From Simkaniaceae bacterium (GTDB taxonomy: Bacteria; Chlamydiota; Chlamydiia; Chlamydiales; JACRBE01), in NCBI GenBank assembly GCA_021734805.1, contig JAIPIG010000020.1, positions 1 through 42,121 of the forward strand: a stretch of 42,121 nucleotides of DNA, in the 5' to 3' direction. Each line of letters opens with the position of its first letter. Position 1 is the first letter of the stretch. Both the position numbers and the translations under genes were made by a program. Below the pieces are notes generated by a model, which had not been told where the DNA came from, did not search any database, and saw only the letters and a program-made list of their open reading frames with translations. Below, piece after piece: positions 8,641 to 17,414 of this stretch.

Positions 8641-10001
8641 ATTTGTGTCCAAGAGGGTTTCTTAAATTTTAAAATAATGAGAGGAACGATACTTAGAATA
8701 ACAATTCCGATCACAAGAAATAAAATGTAGGCGATGGTATGGGTAATTTCAAATCCCTTGGGTGGGAAAAACCCCATAATGATTGCAAAGATAGATCCTA
8801 AAATCCCTAAAGTACATTGAGTCTTTAACAATGGGGCTTTGTAGGGGCGTTTTAAAGAGGGATTTTTTTTGCGCAAGATCAGAGCCGAGATAAACATCAA
8901 AATATACATGATCAAATAGAGCTGAGCTGTGAGAGCGCTGAGTAGCCAATAAGAGCTACTGATATTGGGCATATATAAAAAGATCAAAGAGAGAATTGTG
9001 ACGATGATTCCCTGCAGCCAAAGAAGCGCTGTGGGTGCATTATGTTCATTTCTTTTTTGTAAGAGAGGGGGGAGATCCCCACTAAGCGCCGTTGTCATCA
9101 ATCCCTTACTCGGGCCGATAATCCATGTGCTGACCATAGCAAAAGCACCTGATGCAGCGAGGAGCGCAATTAATTTCGTCATCCATGGAATGTGATAGAT
9201 AGCAAAAAAAATGTCAAAAGCTTGCATCATTCCGGCAACCAAACTTAAATCCTTTTTAGGAACAACCATTGCAATGGCAAGTGAGCCCAGGACAGATAAG
9301 ACCAAAATGATGCCAATCGATAAAAAAATCGCCTTAGGATAATCCCTTGCGGGGTTTTTAACTTCTTTAGCATGAACTGCTGACATTTCCATCCCGGCTA
9401 GACAAAGAAGAAGTCCCGATATAAAGACAAAGTCATCGCGTGTAAAATCGGGAATGATATTCCAAGTGATTTGGATGGGATTAGATCCAAAAGCATAGGC
9501 GATTCCAAAACATAAGATAATCAATCCCGGAATGAGCGTTCCTGTGACAACGCCGATGGAACTGATCCATCCGGAGGCTTTCATTCCCAAAAAGTTAAGA
9601 AAAGTAAATCCCCAAAATGAGACGAGGATGACAAGTGTCAGAAATAATTTATTTGAAGCGAGCTCAGGATTGAAAGCATAAGCGAGTGTCGCTGCGGCAA
9701 AAGAGAGAATTGTTGGGTACCAAATCACATTTTCAACCCATTGTAGCCAAATTGCAATAAAGCCCCAACGGTCTCCCAGCGCCTTTTTAACCCAAATATA
9801 AACACCTCCCGTTTCAGGATATGTCGTTGCGAGTTCTGCAGAAATCAAAGAAGTGGGAATAAAGAAAATAATCGAAACAAGGACGAAATAAAAGATAAGA
9901 CTCGACCCATACTCAGCAGTCATAGGAAAATTTTTTAAACTGATAATAGCTGCAACGTTAATCATTGCAAGAGGGATAATTCCAATTTTTGCCGGTCGCA
10001 T
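8637..10001 (-). CDS. APC-superfamily amino acid antiporter, GadC-like
   Basis: This inner-membrane transporter has about 12 transmembrane segments over 454 aa. An AAGGAG ribosome-binding site lies 9 bases before the ATG. It resembles the glutamate/GABA antiporter GadC along its length: ELATTYPETGGVYIWVKKALG, GMEMSAVHAKEVKNPARDYPKA, SLAIAMVVPKKDLSLVAGMMQ, STWIIGPSKGL. It should exchange external amino acid for the decarboxylated product made by the downstream enzyme. GadC of E. coli has 511 residues with a C-terminal plug that closes the pore at neutral pH; this protein ends soon after the last helix (FKKPSWTQI), so no comparable plug is visible. Its true substrate is inferred from the decarboxylase neighbour. 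Confidence 0.9.
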   Translation of the reverse strand: MRPAKIGIIPLAMINVAAIISLKNFPMTAEYGSSLIFYFVLVSIIFFIPTSLISAELATTYPETGGVYIWVKKALGDRWGFIAIWLQWVENVIWYPTILSFAAATLAYAFNPELASNKLFLTLVILVSFWGFTFLNFLGMKASGWISSIGVVTGTLIPGLIILCFGIAYAFGSNPIQITWNIIPDFTRDDFVFISGLLLCLAGMEMSAVHAKEVKNPARDYPKAIFLSIGIILVLSVLGSLAIAMVVPKKDLSLVAGMMQAFDIFFAIYHIPWMTKLIALLAASGAFAMVSTWIIGPSKGLMTTALSGDLPPLLQKRNEHNAPTALLWLQGIIVTILSLIFLYMPNISSSYWLLSALTAQLYLIMYILMFISALILRKKNPSLKRPYKAPLLKTQCTLGILGSIFAIIMGFFPPKGFEITHTIAYILFLVIGIVILSIVPLIILKFKKPSWTQI

Positions 10002-10036
10002 GGCATGAATCTCCTTGGATGAAAAACACCCATTTT

Positions 10037-10056
10037 TATATAAAATATTTTATATA
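10037..10056. promoter_or_regulatory. 20-bp perfect palindrome between divergent genes
   Basis: TATATAAAATATTTTATATA is its own reverse complement. It lies in the 80-base gap between the divergent antiporter (start 10001) and dps (start 10082), where an operator or overlapping -10 elements would be expected. Dps genes are often under iron or peroxide control, but the sequence does not match a consensus I can name. Chance in an AT-rich gap is possible. Confidence 0.4.
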
Positions 10057-10081
10057 CATTTTTGTGCAAATTAGGAACACC

Positions 10082-10546
10082 ATGAAAGTCAATTTCGGTC
10101 TCAAGCAGAGCGCTGTACTAGATTTAGCTAACCATTTAAATAGAGCACTGGCAAATACCTATGCCCTTTATATCAACACGCTCAATTGCCATTGGAATAT
10201 TGAAGATGCTCGTTTTATTGCTCTCCATGAAATGCTGCAAGATCAATATGAACAACTCGCTGAAAATGGCGATATCATTGCGGAGCGGATCCGACAAATG
10301 GGAGAAAAAGTCGAAGCCTCACTCGTTCATTTTTCTCATCATACAAAAATAGAGGCGATCAATCCCGAAGCAAGTGCAGATGAGATGTTAGAAAAGCTTG
10401 CTGCAGCGCATGAAAAAATCATCAAAGAGTTGAGAGAGTTGTCAGAGTTAGGCGAGAAGTACAAAGATTACGGCCTAGTTGATCTCCTAGGAGGACTTTT
10501 GCGCGATCATGAAAAGACAGCGTGGTTTTTGCGAAGCCATTTATGA
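10082..10546 (+). CDS. dps: Dps-family ferritin-like DNA protection protein
   Basis: A 154-aa four-helix Dps protein that oxidises and stores iron and protects DNA. The inter-subunit ferroxidase ligands are visible in NCHWNIEDARFIALHEMLQ and YEQLAENGDIIAERI (the two His and the D/E set). The length is typical. The true start is MKVNFGLKQ at 10082 after TTAGGAAC; an upstream in-frame start at 9989 would add 31 residues unlike the family and overlap the divergent antiporter. There is no long basic N-terminal tail, so direct DNA binding is uncertain. A hairpin repeat starts at its stop codon. Confidence 0.92.
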   Translation: MKVNFGLKQSAVLDLANHLNRALANTYALYINTLNCHWNIEDARFIALHEMLQDQYEQLAENGDIIAERIRQMGEKVEASLVHFSHHTKIEAINPEASADEMLEKLAAAHEKIIKELRELSELGEKYKDYGLVDLLGGLLRDHEKTAWFLRSHL

Positions 10547-10583
10547 ACGGAGGCCAAGCTCCCTGCTTTAAGCGGGGAGCTTG
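10545..10583 (+). terminator. Hairpin after dps, shared repeat motif
   Basis: CAAGCTCCC (10555-10563) pairs with GGGAGCTTG (10575-10583), with an inner GCT-TTA-AGC, giving a nearly continuous hairpin between the convergent dps and outer-membrane gene. No long T-run follows, so it is a weak intrinsic terminator by the usual criteria. The first 16 bases, GAACGGAGGCCAAGCT, recur exactly at 25883-25898, so this is probably a copy of a dispersed repeat. Confidence 0.55.
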
Positions 10584-10593
10584 ACTGTCAAAA

Positions 10594-11301
10594 TTAGAAA
10601 TTATATCCAACCATGAAAAGAGCAGTGCCAAGTCTTGGCTTAATGCTTTGTGTCTCTCCATTGCTATATGTCAGCGTTTTGGAAGGATACCAGCGGTAAT
10701 CGAATGTTGTTTTAATAAACCACTGATCGCAGAAAAACTGTTGTAGTCCTGCCCCTAACATTCCACCGAGATGAAACTCTGAGTATGTATTATCTACGCC
10801 CGTTGTTTTATAGTGGAAATTGTAGTGACCCCAGTCGGGTCCTCCATAGATAAAGATGAGGTTGGAAGGTCTTGGTGCAATGCCGAGTTTTAAATCGAGA
10901 CCCAAGTTCCAAGACATCTTGAAGGTGCGGTTTGTTGCCGTTGTGCTTGTGGTGGTTTCATAGAAATTGTTTTCGGTTTCGCCGCTGTTGTATTGACCAT
11001 AAGCCTCAATTCCAACAAGACCCATATCCATAAAAGCATAATCTCCTGCGACTTTGAGTTGAACGGCTACACCATCCGAACCGTAGGTCGTATTTGCTTT
11101 GGGTTTAATTCCGCTGCGCTGTGTGATGAGTTTTAACCCATTATATCCAACACCGGCACTGAGATTGATTCCTTGAAACTCTTCAGCATTTCCTACGGAA
11201 GCCCCATCAGTAGAGCTATTTGCTGAAGGAGTTGTTGCGCTCAAAAGAGCCATTTGCGTGAAAAGAGCTACGGCTCCAATCCACCGGAAAGATTTTTTCA
11301 T
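10594..11301 (-). CDS. OmpA-like outer-membrane beta-barrel protein
   Basis: A 235-aa protein starting at MKKSFRWIG, chosen because GGAG lies about 8 bases upstream (a start at 11328 would add a poor leader). The signal peptide runs to about LLSA. The mature part has eight to ten amphipathic strands (LSAGVGYNG, VAVQLKVAGDYAFMDMGL, NLGLDLKLGIAPRPSNLIFIYGG, GGMLGAGLQQFF) and ends LFMVGYNF, the terminal-Phe insertion signal. It looks like a small OmpA/OmpW-type barrel without a peptidoglycan-binding domain. The specific function is unknown; surface adhesin or porin roles are possible. Confidence 0.8.
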   Translation of the reverse strand: MKKSFRWIGAVALFTQMALLSATTPSANSSTDGASVGNAEEFQGINLSAGVGYNGLKLITQRSGIKPKANTTYGSDGVAVQLKVAGDYAFMDMGLVGIEAYGQYNSGETENNFYETTTSTTATNRTFKMSWNLGLDLKLGIAPRPSNLIFIYGGPDWGHYNFHYKTTGVDNTYSEFHLGGMLGAGLQQFFCDQWFIKTTFDYRWYPSKTLTYSNGETQSIKPRLGTALFMVGYNF

Positions 11302-11373
11302 AACGATCTCCAAAAAGTTGTATAACAAAATTTAATTTGCACAGAAGGTTATACGATATCTTTAAAAAGATAT

Positions 11374-12831
11374 TCAATCTTTTTTTAATATTTTTATAAG
11401 ATCTGATTTAGATTGTTTAATGAGTTTCTTTCCGAGTCCTTTAAAAATGAGGGCATGAAAAGGAGCAAGAAAGATCCAATAGAGGCGTCCTAAAACGCCT
11501 TTGGGACGAAAAGTGGCTGTTTGAATCAGCGTATGATCCTCAATTTTAAAATCGAGCCAGCCTTCACCCGGCATTTTCATTTCAGCAAACAACAAAAAGC
11601 GCAGATGTTTTTCATCCACTAAGAGAACTCTCCAAAAATCGATGGCATCACCCGCTCTTGGATGTTTTCGTTCTGTTTTGCCTCGATTGAGTCCGGCGCC
11701 TCCGAGATAGCGATCAATCAAGCCCCGAATGCGCCAGATAAAATCCATGTAATAGCCATTTTTTCCTCCTAATGTGAGAACTGAGTCAAAGACAGAATGA
11801 GGATCGCCCTCAAACTGAAAATGAACTCTATAGTACTGACATCCAAAGGAGGGGACTTCGATGAGGTCAAAGAGATGAGGGTTGTTTTTGCCCGAGGATA
11901 TGGCATCTCTCCAACTGGATACTACAGATTTGCTCTCAACTTTATCGAAGGCGAGTTTGAGCGCTTCATCATACGTGAGACATTTTTTTTCAATGATTGA
12001 ATCAATCGCGCGATTTTGGCAGATCGCATCGCATTTTAAGCTATCCACTAAAGTTTGAGCCAAAGAAAATGTCGTTGATGTGATAAAAAACAACCAATAG
12101 GAAGAGAGTTTAGGGCTAAAAAAAGGGACCGGAATAATGAGGCGGTGCATTTTGCGTTTTTTCGCAAAGCCAAGAAGCAGTTGCCGGTAGGTGAGTTGCT
12201 GATGATTTCCGATATCAAACACTTGATTTAGGCATTTTTTATTGTCTAAAACGCGGGCGAGATAATCAATCACATCTCGAATTGCGATCGGTTCACATAA
12301 GTTGCTTACCCAACGAGGTGCAACCATAATAGGTAATTTTTCAACGAGATCGCGAATGATTTCAAAAGAGGCGCTTCCGGAACCGATAATGATGCCTGCG
12401 CGCAACACGGTGTAGGGAATGCGAGATTTTTTTAAAATATTTTCTACCTGAAGGCGTGAGGCCAAATGCTTAGATAAATGCTCACTGCTAATTAGTCCGG
12501 TAAGATAAATGATTTGTTGGCATTTTGTTTGTTCAATGGCTTTAATAAAATTTTCTGCAGACTGTTTCTCCATCTGAACAAAATCTTTGGAAGTATCGCC
12601 CATTGAATGGACAAGATAATAGGCAGCATCGATATCATGAGGGATCTGATGGAGCGAAGAGGGATCGAGGAGATCACCTTTAATCATCTGAATACGAGAT
12701 CGCATCGATTCCGGAAGATCCATTCGAGCCGGTGTGCGCATTAAAGCGATTACGGTATGATTATCTTCGATCAAACGGATTAAAAGGCGTGAACCAATGT
12801 AACCATTGGCTCCGGTTAACAAAATACGCAT
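11374..12831 (-). CDS. SDR-family NAD(P)-binding protein with C-terminal DUF2867
   Basis: The N-terminal Rossmann domain (1 to about 300) has TGANGYIGSRL, an NAD(P)-binding glycine motif, followed by MRTPARMD and DAAYYLVHSMGD, as in atypical SDRs of the YbjT type. The C-terminal part (about 320-485) fits DUF2867: GGKNGYYMDFIWRIRGLIDRYLGG, HPRAGDAIDFWRV and PKGVLGRLYWIFLAPFHALIFKGL. The 485-aa two-domain layout is the family norm. The classical SDR Tyr-Lys pair is not obvious, so it may bind a nucleotide without standard dehydrogenase chemistry. The substrate is unknown. Confidence 0.88.
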   Translation of the reverse strand: MRILLTGANGYIGSRLLIRLIEDNHTVIALMRTPARMDLPESMRSRIQMIKGDLLDPSSLHQIPHDIDAAYYLVHSMGDTSKDFVQMEKQSAENFIKAIEQTKCQQIIYLTGLISSEHLSKHLASRLQVENILKKSRIPYTVLRAGIIIGSGSASFEIIRDLVEKLPIMVAPRWVSNLCEPIAIRDVIDYLARVLDNKKCLNQVFDIGNHQQLTYRQLLLGFAKKRKMHRLIIPVPFFSPKLSSYWLFFITSTTFSLAQTLVDSLKCDAICQNRAIDSIIEKKCLTYDEALKLAFDKVESKSVVSSWRDAISSGKNNPHLFDLIEVPSFGCQYYRVHFQFEGDPHSVFDSVLTLGGKNGYYMDFIWRIRGLIDRYLGGAGLNRGKTERKHPRAGDAIDFWRVLLVDEKHLRFLLFAEMKMPGEGWLDFKIEDHTLIQTATFRPKGVLGRLYWIFLAPFHALIFKGLGKKLIKQSKSDLIKILKKD

Positions 12832-12930
12832 AAAGACTATAATAAAATTGTTTTTAATTTGATGTTGGCACTAAATCAGATGAAATGCCATAAAAAAAAC
12901 AGATAAATTTTTTCTTTTCCGGCGGTGTAT

Positions 12931-15363
12931 ATGAAAACAAAAAGACCCACTCCTTTTATTTTATGGTTAGATGAAGTTGGCAAAGATGATATTTTGCTCG
13001 TTGGGGGAAAAAATGCCTCATTGGGAGAAATGGTGCGCCATTTAAAGAAAAAAAAGGTTTCAGTTCCCTCAGGATTTACTCTGACAACGCATGCCTACCG
13101 CTATGTTCTTGAAAAGGCAAACCTCAATGAAGAAATACGGCAGCAATTAAAAGATCTTGATCCTCAAGATGGGGCTGCTTTAGCAAAAGCAGGTCATGCT
13201 ATTCGCTCACTTATCTTGAAGGTCTCCTTCCCCGATGAATTGAAAAGTGAGATCTTACATGCTTATGAAGAGTTATCTCGGCAACATCATCTGGAAAAAG
13301 CCGACGTTGCCGTCCGCTCTTCTGCGACGGCTGAGGATTTGCCTACGGCAAGTTTTGCAGGTCAACAAGAATCATTCCTCAATATCGTAGGTGAAGAGGC
13401 GCTGCTCGATGCGTGTCGGAAGTGTTTTGCCTCGTTATTCACAGACCGAGCCATCGCTTATCGCTTCAATCACAACATTGACTCTCTCAAAACCTATCTC
13501 TCTGTCGGTGTGCAAAAAATGGTCCGCTCAGATAAGGCGAGTTCCGGCGTGATTTTTACATTAGATATGGAGAGTGGTTTTAAAGATGTGATCTATATTA
13601 CGGGAAGCTATGGACTTGGGGAAAATATTGTTCAAGGAGCCGTTAACCCCGATGAATTTTACGTGTTTAAACCGACATTTAAGCAAGGTTATCCCGCGAT
13701 TATCAATAAGCGCCTTGGTGAAAAAGCAACCAAAATTATTTATTCCGAAAAAGAAGCCCCAACGAAAAAAATTGAAACGTCAGAGAGCGAGCGAAGCAAG
13801 TTTTGCCTTACCGATGAGGAAATCTTAAAACTTGCAAAGTGGGCGATCGAATGTGAAGAACATTATCGGCGCACAAGCAAACATTGGAGCCCTATGGATA
13901 TTGAATGGGCCAAAGATGGGGATACGGGAGAGCTATTCATTGTCCAAGCCAGAGCGGAAACGGTTCACTCACAGAAAAAGGCAAATGTGATTGAAGAATT
14001 TAAACTTCTAGAAAAAGGGAAGATTTTATCAAAGGGGAAAGCTGTTGGCCATAAAATTGCACAGGGCGTTGCCCATGTTATTCAAGATGTAAGCCATATT
14101 GCCTCATTTCAAGAAGGGGAGATTTTAATCACCGAAATGACCGATCCCGATTGGGTTCCGATCATGCGCAAGGCGAAAGCTATTGTCACAAATCGCGGGG
14201 GGAGAACATCACATGCGGCGATTGTGAGTCGCGAACTGGGTCTTCCCTGTATTGTAGGCACCAATGATGCGACTCAAACCATTCAAACCGGGCAAGAGAT
14301 TACAATTGATTGTTCGGAAGGGGAACGGGGGATTGTGTATGATAAGTTATTGAAGTTTCAAATCAATACAATCGATGTGAAAAAAATCCCAAAAACGAAA
14401 ACACACGTCATGATCAATATCGGTTATCCCGATGAGGCTTTTAAACTGAGTTTTTTACCTTCTGCCGGAGTAGGACTTGCTAGGCAAGAGTTTATCGTGA
14501 ATGAACACATTCGCATCCATCCTATGGCACTTGTGCAGTTTGATCGCGTTGAAGATCCCGACATTCGCCGGCAAATTGAAATGATGACGCGAGGTTATGA
14601 TGATAAACGGCAATTTTTCGTCGATAAACTCGCTCAAGGCGTTGCTATGATTGCGGCAGCGTTTTATCCACGCGATGTCATTTTGCGCTTCAGCGATTTT
14701 AAAACTAATGAATATGTCAATCTCATCGGCGGAAAATATTTTGAACCCAAAGAACAAAATCCGATGATTGGATGGCGAGGTGCCTCTCGCTATTATAAGG
14801 AGGGATATGAAGAAGGGTTTGCGCTCGAATGCCGCGGTATTAAAAAGGCTCGCGAAGTGTTTGGCTTGACAAATCTTAAAGTCATGATTCCGATGTGTCG
14901 GACACCGGAAGAGGGAAAAAAAGTATTACAAGTCATGAAAAAACAGGGCCTTGAAAGGGGGAAAAAGAAACTCGAGGTCTATGTCATGTGTGAAATTCCA
15001 AGCAATGTTATTTTAGCTGATCAATATAGTCGCATTTTTGACGGATTTAGTATCGGTAGCAATGATTTAACGCAAATGGTACTGGGGGTTGATCGCGATA
15101 GTGAACTTGTTGCCGATATTTATGATGAGAACAATGAGGCCGTGAAGAGAATGATTAGAGAGGTGATCAAAGTTGCAAGAGCAAATAAACGAAAAATTGG
15201 CATTTGTGGAGATGCCCCTTCGACTTATCCTGAGTTTACAAAATTTTTGATTGATTGTAAGATCGACAGCATCAGTTTAACTCCCGATGCTTTGATCAAA
15301 ACTCTTTTTGTCATTGCAAAACATGAACAGCGACAAATTAAAAATAAAAAAAGGAAATCATAA
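12931..15363 (+). CDS. ppsA: Phosphoenolpyruvate synthase
   Basis: Converts pyruvate and ATP to PEP, AMP and phosphate, the entry to gluconeogenesis from pyruvate. The N-terminal ATP-binding domain (about 1-345) includes VGGKNASLGEM, RSSATAEDLPTASFAGQQESFL and MDIEWAKDG. The swivelling phosphohistidine domain carries GGRTSHAAIVSRELGLPC with the catalytic His at about 428. The C-terminal PEP/pyruvate barrel has GSNDLTQMVLGVDRDS and the CGDAPS loop that provides the catalytic Cys. About 810 aa, close to E. coli PpsA. The start is MKTKRP at 12931; a GTG two codons earlier is possible. An exported glycosyltransferase-like gene starts one base after its stop. Confidence 0.95.
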   Translation: MKTKRPTPFILWLDEVGKDDILLVGGKNASLGEMVRHLKKKKVSVPSGFTLTTHAYRYVLEKANLNEEIRQQLKDLDPQDGAALAKAGHAIRSLILKVSFPDELKSEILHAYEELSRQHHLEKADVAVRSSATAEDLPTASFAGQQESFLNIVGEEALLDACRKCFASLFTDRAIAYRFNHNIDSLKTYLSVGVQKMVRSDKASSGVIFTLDMESGFKDVIYITGSYGLGENIVQGAVNPDEFYVFKPTFKQGYPAIINKRLGEKATKIIYSEKEAPTKKIETSESERSKFCLTDEEILKLAKWAIECEEHYRRTSKHWSPMDIEWAKDGDTGELFIVQARAETVHSQKKANVIEEFKLLEKGKILSKGKAVGHKIAQGVAHVIQDVSHIASFQEGEILITEMTDPDWVPIMRKAKAIVTNRGGRTSHAAIVSRELGLPCIVGTNDATQTIQTGQEITIDCSEGERGIVYDKLLKFQINTIDVKKIPKTKTHVMINIGYPDEAFKLSFLPSAGVGLARQEFIVNEHIRIHPMALVQFDRVEDPDIRRQIEMMTRGYDDKRQFFVDKLAQGVAMIAAAFYPRDVILRFSDFKTNEYVNLIGGKYFEPKEQNPMIGWRGASRYYKEGYEEGFALECRGIKKAREVFGLTNLKVMIPMCRTPEEGKKVLQVMKKQGLERGKKKLEVYVMCEIPSNVILADQYSRIFDGFSIGSNDLTQMVLGVDRDSELVADIYDENNEAVKRMIREVIKVARANKRKIGICGDAPSTYPEFTKFLIDCKIDSISLTPDALIKTLFVIAKHEQRQIKNKKRKS

Positions 15364-15364
15364 T

Positions 15365-16264
15365 ATGCGTGCATACAAATCGATACTATTAACCGTACAA
15401 CTCTTTTTGATGACTCTAGCTTTTAGCCAAACGGATCTTGTTATTTTTTCATATGATCGGCCCTTGCAGCTCTATGCCCTTTTGGAATCAATTGAGCACA
15501 ATGTAAAGGGACTCAATCAACAAATTGTTATTTATCGTACGAGCCAACCCGAATATGAAAAGGGGTATCAAGAGGTGAAAAAAGCCTTTCGCCATGTCAT
15601 CTTTAAGGCCCAAAATCCCAAACACGCCGCATCGGATTTTAAACCCCTCGTTATGAATTCCATGTTTAATCCCACTTCTTCAGCTCAATATGCCCTTTTT
15701 GCCGTGGATGATATTATTGTAACGCACCCGATTGATCTCGATCAATCGATTCGCGCTCTTGAAAAAACAGGCGCTTATTGTTGTTTATTTCGCTTAGGGA
15801 TGAATATTCATTATAGTTATTCAGTCAATCAATCGTGTGAACCACCAAAGGGACAGCGCATTAAAGAAGATTTCTTGATGTGGACATTTGCAGATGGCAA
15901 ACATGATTGGGCCTATCCCAATAATGTCGATTTCACCCTCTATCGCAAAAATGACATTTTGCCTTTCTTTAGATCACAAGCATTTACTTATCCCAATAAT
16001 TTAGAAACCCCGTGGGCAAAAATAGCTGATGTGCAACTCAAAGGAATTTGTTACAATCAATCGTGCATTATTAATATCCCGATGAACGTCATCTCAACGC
16101 AGGGTAATCATCAGTCATTTCAAAATCGTCAAATGCACTATAAAACGACCAAAGAACTGCTCCAACTCTTTCAAGATGGGTATAAAATCAATATTAGACC
16201 TTTGCAGGGTTTTCTCAATCCCTCACCCCATTTTGATATCAAACCTGAATTTATTAAGAGATAG
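15365..16264 (+). CDS. Exported glycosyltransferase-like protein (GT-A type)
   Basis: The ATG at 15365 lies one base after the ppsA stop, with AAGGAAA about 8 bases upstream, so it is probably coupled to ppsA. Residues 1 to about 19 form a signal peptide (MRAYKSILLTVQLFLMTLAF). The mature part begins TDLVIFSYDRPLQLYALLESIE, a GT-A-like first strand and helix, and has LFAVDDIIVTHPIDLD, an Asp-Asp motif at the place of the metal-binding DxD. The family is not certain and the donor unknown. It belongs by design (leader plus glycosyltransferase) with the island starting 4 kb further on. Its end overlaps the convergent Sua5 gene by 11 bases. Confidence 0.65.
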   Translation: MRAYKSILLTVQLFLMTLAFSQTDLVIFSYDRPLQLYALLESIEHNVKGLNQQIVIYRTSQPEYEKGYQEVKKAFRHVIFKAQNPKHAASDFKPLVMNSMFNPTSSAQYALFAVDDIIVTHPIDLDQSIRALEKTGAYCCLFRLGMNIHYSYSVNQSCEPPKGQRIKEDFLMWTFADGKHDWAYPNNVDFTLYRKNDILPFFRSQAFTYPNNLETPWAKIADVQLKGICYNQSCIINIPMNVISTQGNHQSFQNRQMHYKTTKELLQLFQDGYKINIRPLQGFLNPSPHFDIKPEFIKR

Positions 16265-17180
16265 CTTTTTGGATGCGATTCATGAGAGCTTCATTTTGCA
16301 AGAGGCTCTCACTCATTAAAATGGCGATTGAAGAGGCGCCGTTTCGATCCGCCTCACGAAAGAGGGCATATAAATTGGCCGCATTAAAAGATGTGCTCCC
16401 TTTGAATGCTGCTTCATAAGAAAGAATAAGCGGTTTTTTTTCGCAGGCAACATGAGCTAGGAGCTCTTCTTTAGATGAGAATAGAGAAATAGGCGTTTTT
16501 GGAGCATAATGGCGGTACTTCATCCCGGGAGATAAAATCTTTCCATTAAGCGGTTGTAATAATCTAATCCCGAGCACATGTTCAATAGCTTCTTTAGAAA
16601 TTCCTCCCGGCCTTAATAGCGTTGGTTGATCCCCAACAAGACTCACGACAGTCGATTCAATTCCAACGGCACAGAGGCCCCCATCAATAATAAGGGGGAT
16701 TTTCCCTCCTAAATCTTCTTCGACATCTTGGGCCTGTGTGGGACTGGGTTTTCCGGATAAGTTGGCCGAGGGAGCAATAAGAGGTTTTCCTACTTCACGA
16801 ATCAATTGAAGCGCCATAGGGTGAGAGGGCATTCGAATGGCAATCGTTGAAAGATGTGCGCAAAAGGAGGGGGCAATTGACGGGTTTCTTTTAAAAATTA
16901 ACGTGAGCGGTCCCGGGAAAAAAGCCTGAGTTAAGAGATCCCAATAGGGGGGGAGCGACTCGACTAGATCTTGGATCCAAGTGACTTCGCCAATATGAAC
17001 AATGAGGGGATTATCCTGAGGGCGTCCTTTCACATCATAGACGGCGCGATGAGCCTTTTCATTCTGAAAAAGACCACCTAGTCCATATACTGTCTCAGTC
17101 GGAAAAGCAACCAGCTCCCCGGCTAACAGCAAATCAATAGCCTTTTTCAAGTAACTCTGTGAAAGAGTCTCCGTTTTCAT
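16254..17180 (-). CDS. tsaC: L-threonylcarbamoyladenylate synthase (Sua5/YrdC family)
   Basis: Makes threonylcarbamoyl-AMP from threonine, bicarbonate and ATP, the first step of t6A37 tRNA modification. The YrdC domain is clear: VAFPTETVYGLGG, KGRPQDNPLIVHI, PGPLTLIFKRN, IAIRMPSHP, APSANLSGKPSPT and GIESTVVSL. After PTLLRPGGIS comes the linker SPGMKYRHYAPKTPISLF and a C-terminal Sua5 domain, so at 308 aa this is the two-domain Sua5 form rather than the short TsaC. It lies downstream of prfC on the same strand, separated by a large inverted repeat. Confidence 0.93.
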   Translation of the reverse strand: MKTETLSQSYLKKAIDLLLAGELVAFPTETVYGLGGLFQNEKAHRAVYDVKGRPQDNPLIVHIGEVTWIQDLVESLPPYWDLLTQAFFPGPLTLIFKRNPSIAPSFCAHLSTIAIRMPSHPMALQLIREVGKPLIAPSANLSGKPSPTQAQDVEEDLGGKIPLIIDGGLCAVGIESTVVSLVGDQPTLLRPGGISKEAIEHVLGIRLLQPLNGKILSPGMKYRHYAPKTPISLFSSKEELLAHVACEKKPLILSYEAAFKGSTSFNAANLYALFREADRNGASSIAILMSESLLQNEALMNRIQKAIS

Positions 17181-17195
17181 AAAAAATCCCCTATA

Positions 17196-17381
17196 ATCTC
17201 GACTTTGTAACTTTTTGGGCCCGCCTGCCCCGTCTATTTGTTCTCGGACGCTCGACCTATGGTCGAACTAGGAGATTATTAAAACCGGGAAGGGGTAAAA
17301 AACCCTCTTCCCGGTTTTAATAACTCCCCCGAGAACAAATATCTCGAGGCTTTCGGGCCCAAAAAGTTACAAAGTCGAGAT
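17196..17381. repeat. Three-tier long inverted repeat between prfC and tsaC
   Basis: Three nested pairs of arms lie in order. The outer arms 17196-17223 and 17354-17381 are 28 bases and perfectly complementary. The middle arms 17235-17247 and 17329-17341 are 13 bases. The inner arms 17276-17292 and 17307-17323 are 17 bases, closed by a short loop with a further GGGT/ACCC pairing. A small TCGACC-TAT-GGTCGA hairpin (17252-17266) sits on one side only. The RNA would form a long cruciform-like hairpin between the prfC stop and the tsaC start. It may be a non-autonomous mobile element; half of it recurs degenerated at 30239-30280. Confidence 0.85.
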
Positions 17382-17414
17382 AATGAGAAACAATGATACC
17401 AAAAAGAGGAATTT

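Noticed and set aside
9989-10081. N-terminal extension of the Dps frame
   Set aside because: It overlaps the divergent antiporter start, has no ribosome-binding site and is unlike Dps; ATG at 10082 fits better.
15308-15364. Upstream start for the exported glycosyltransferase-like gene
   Set aside because: It lies inside the end of ppsA and gives a polar lead; ATG at 15365 with AAGGAAA begins a signal peptide.
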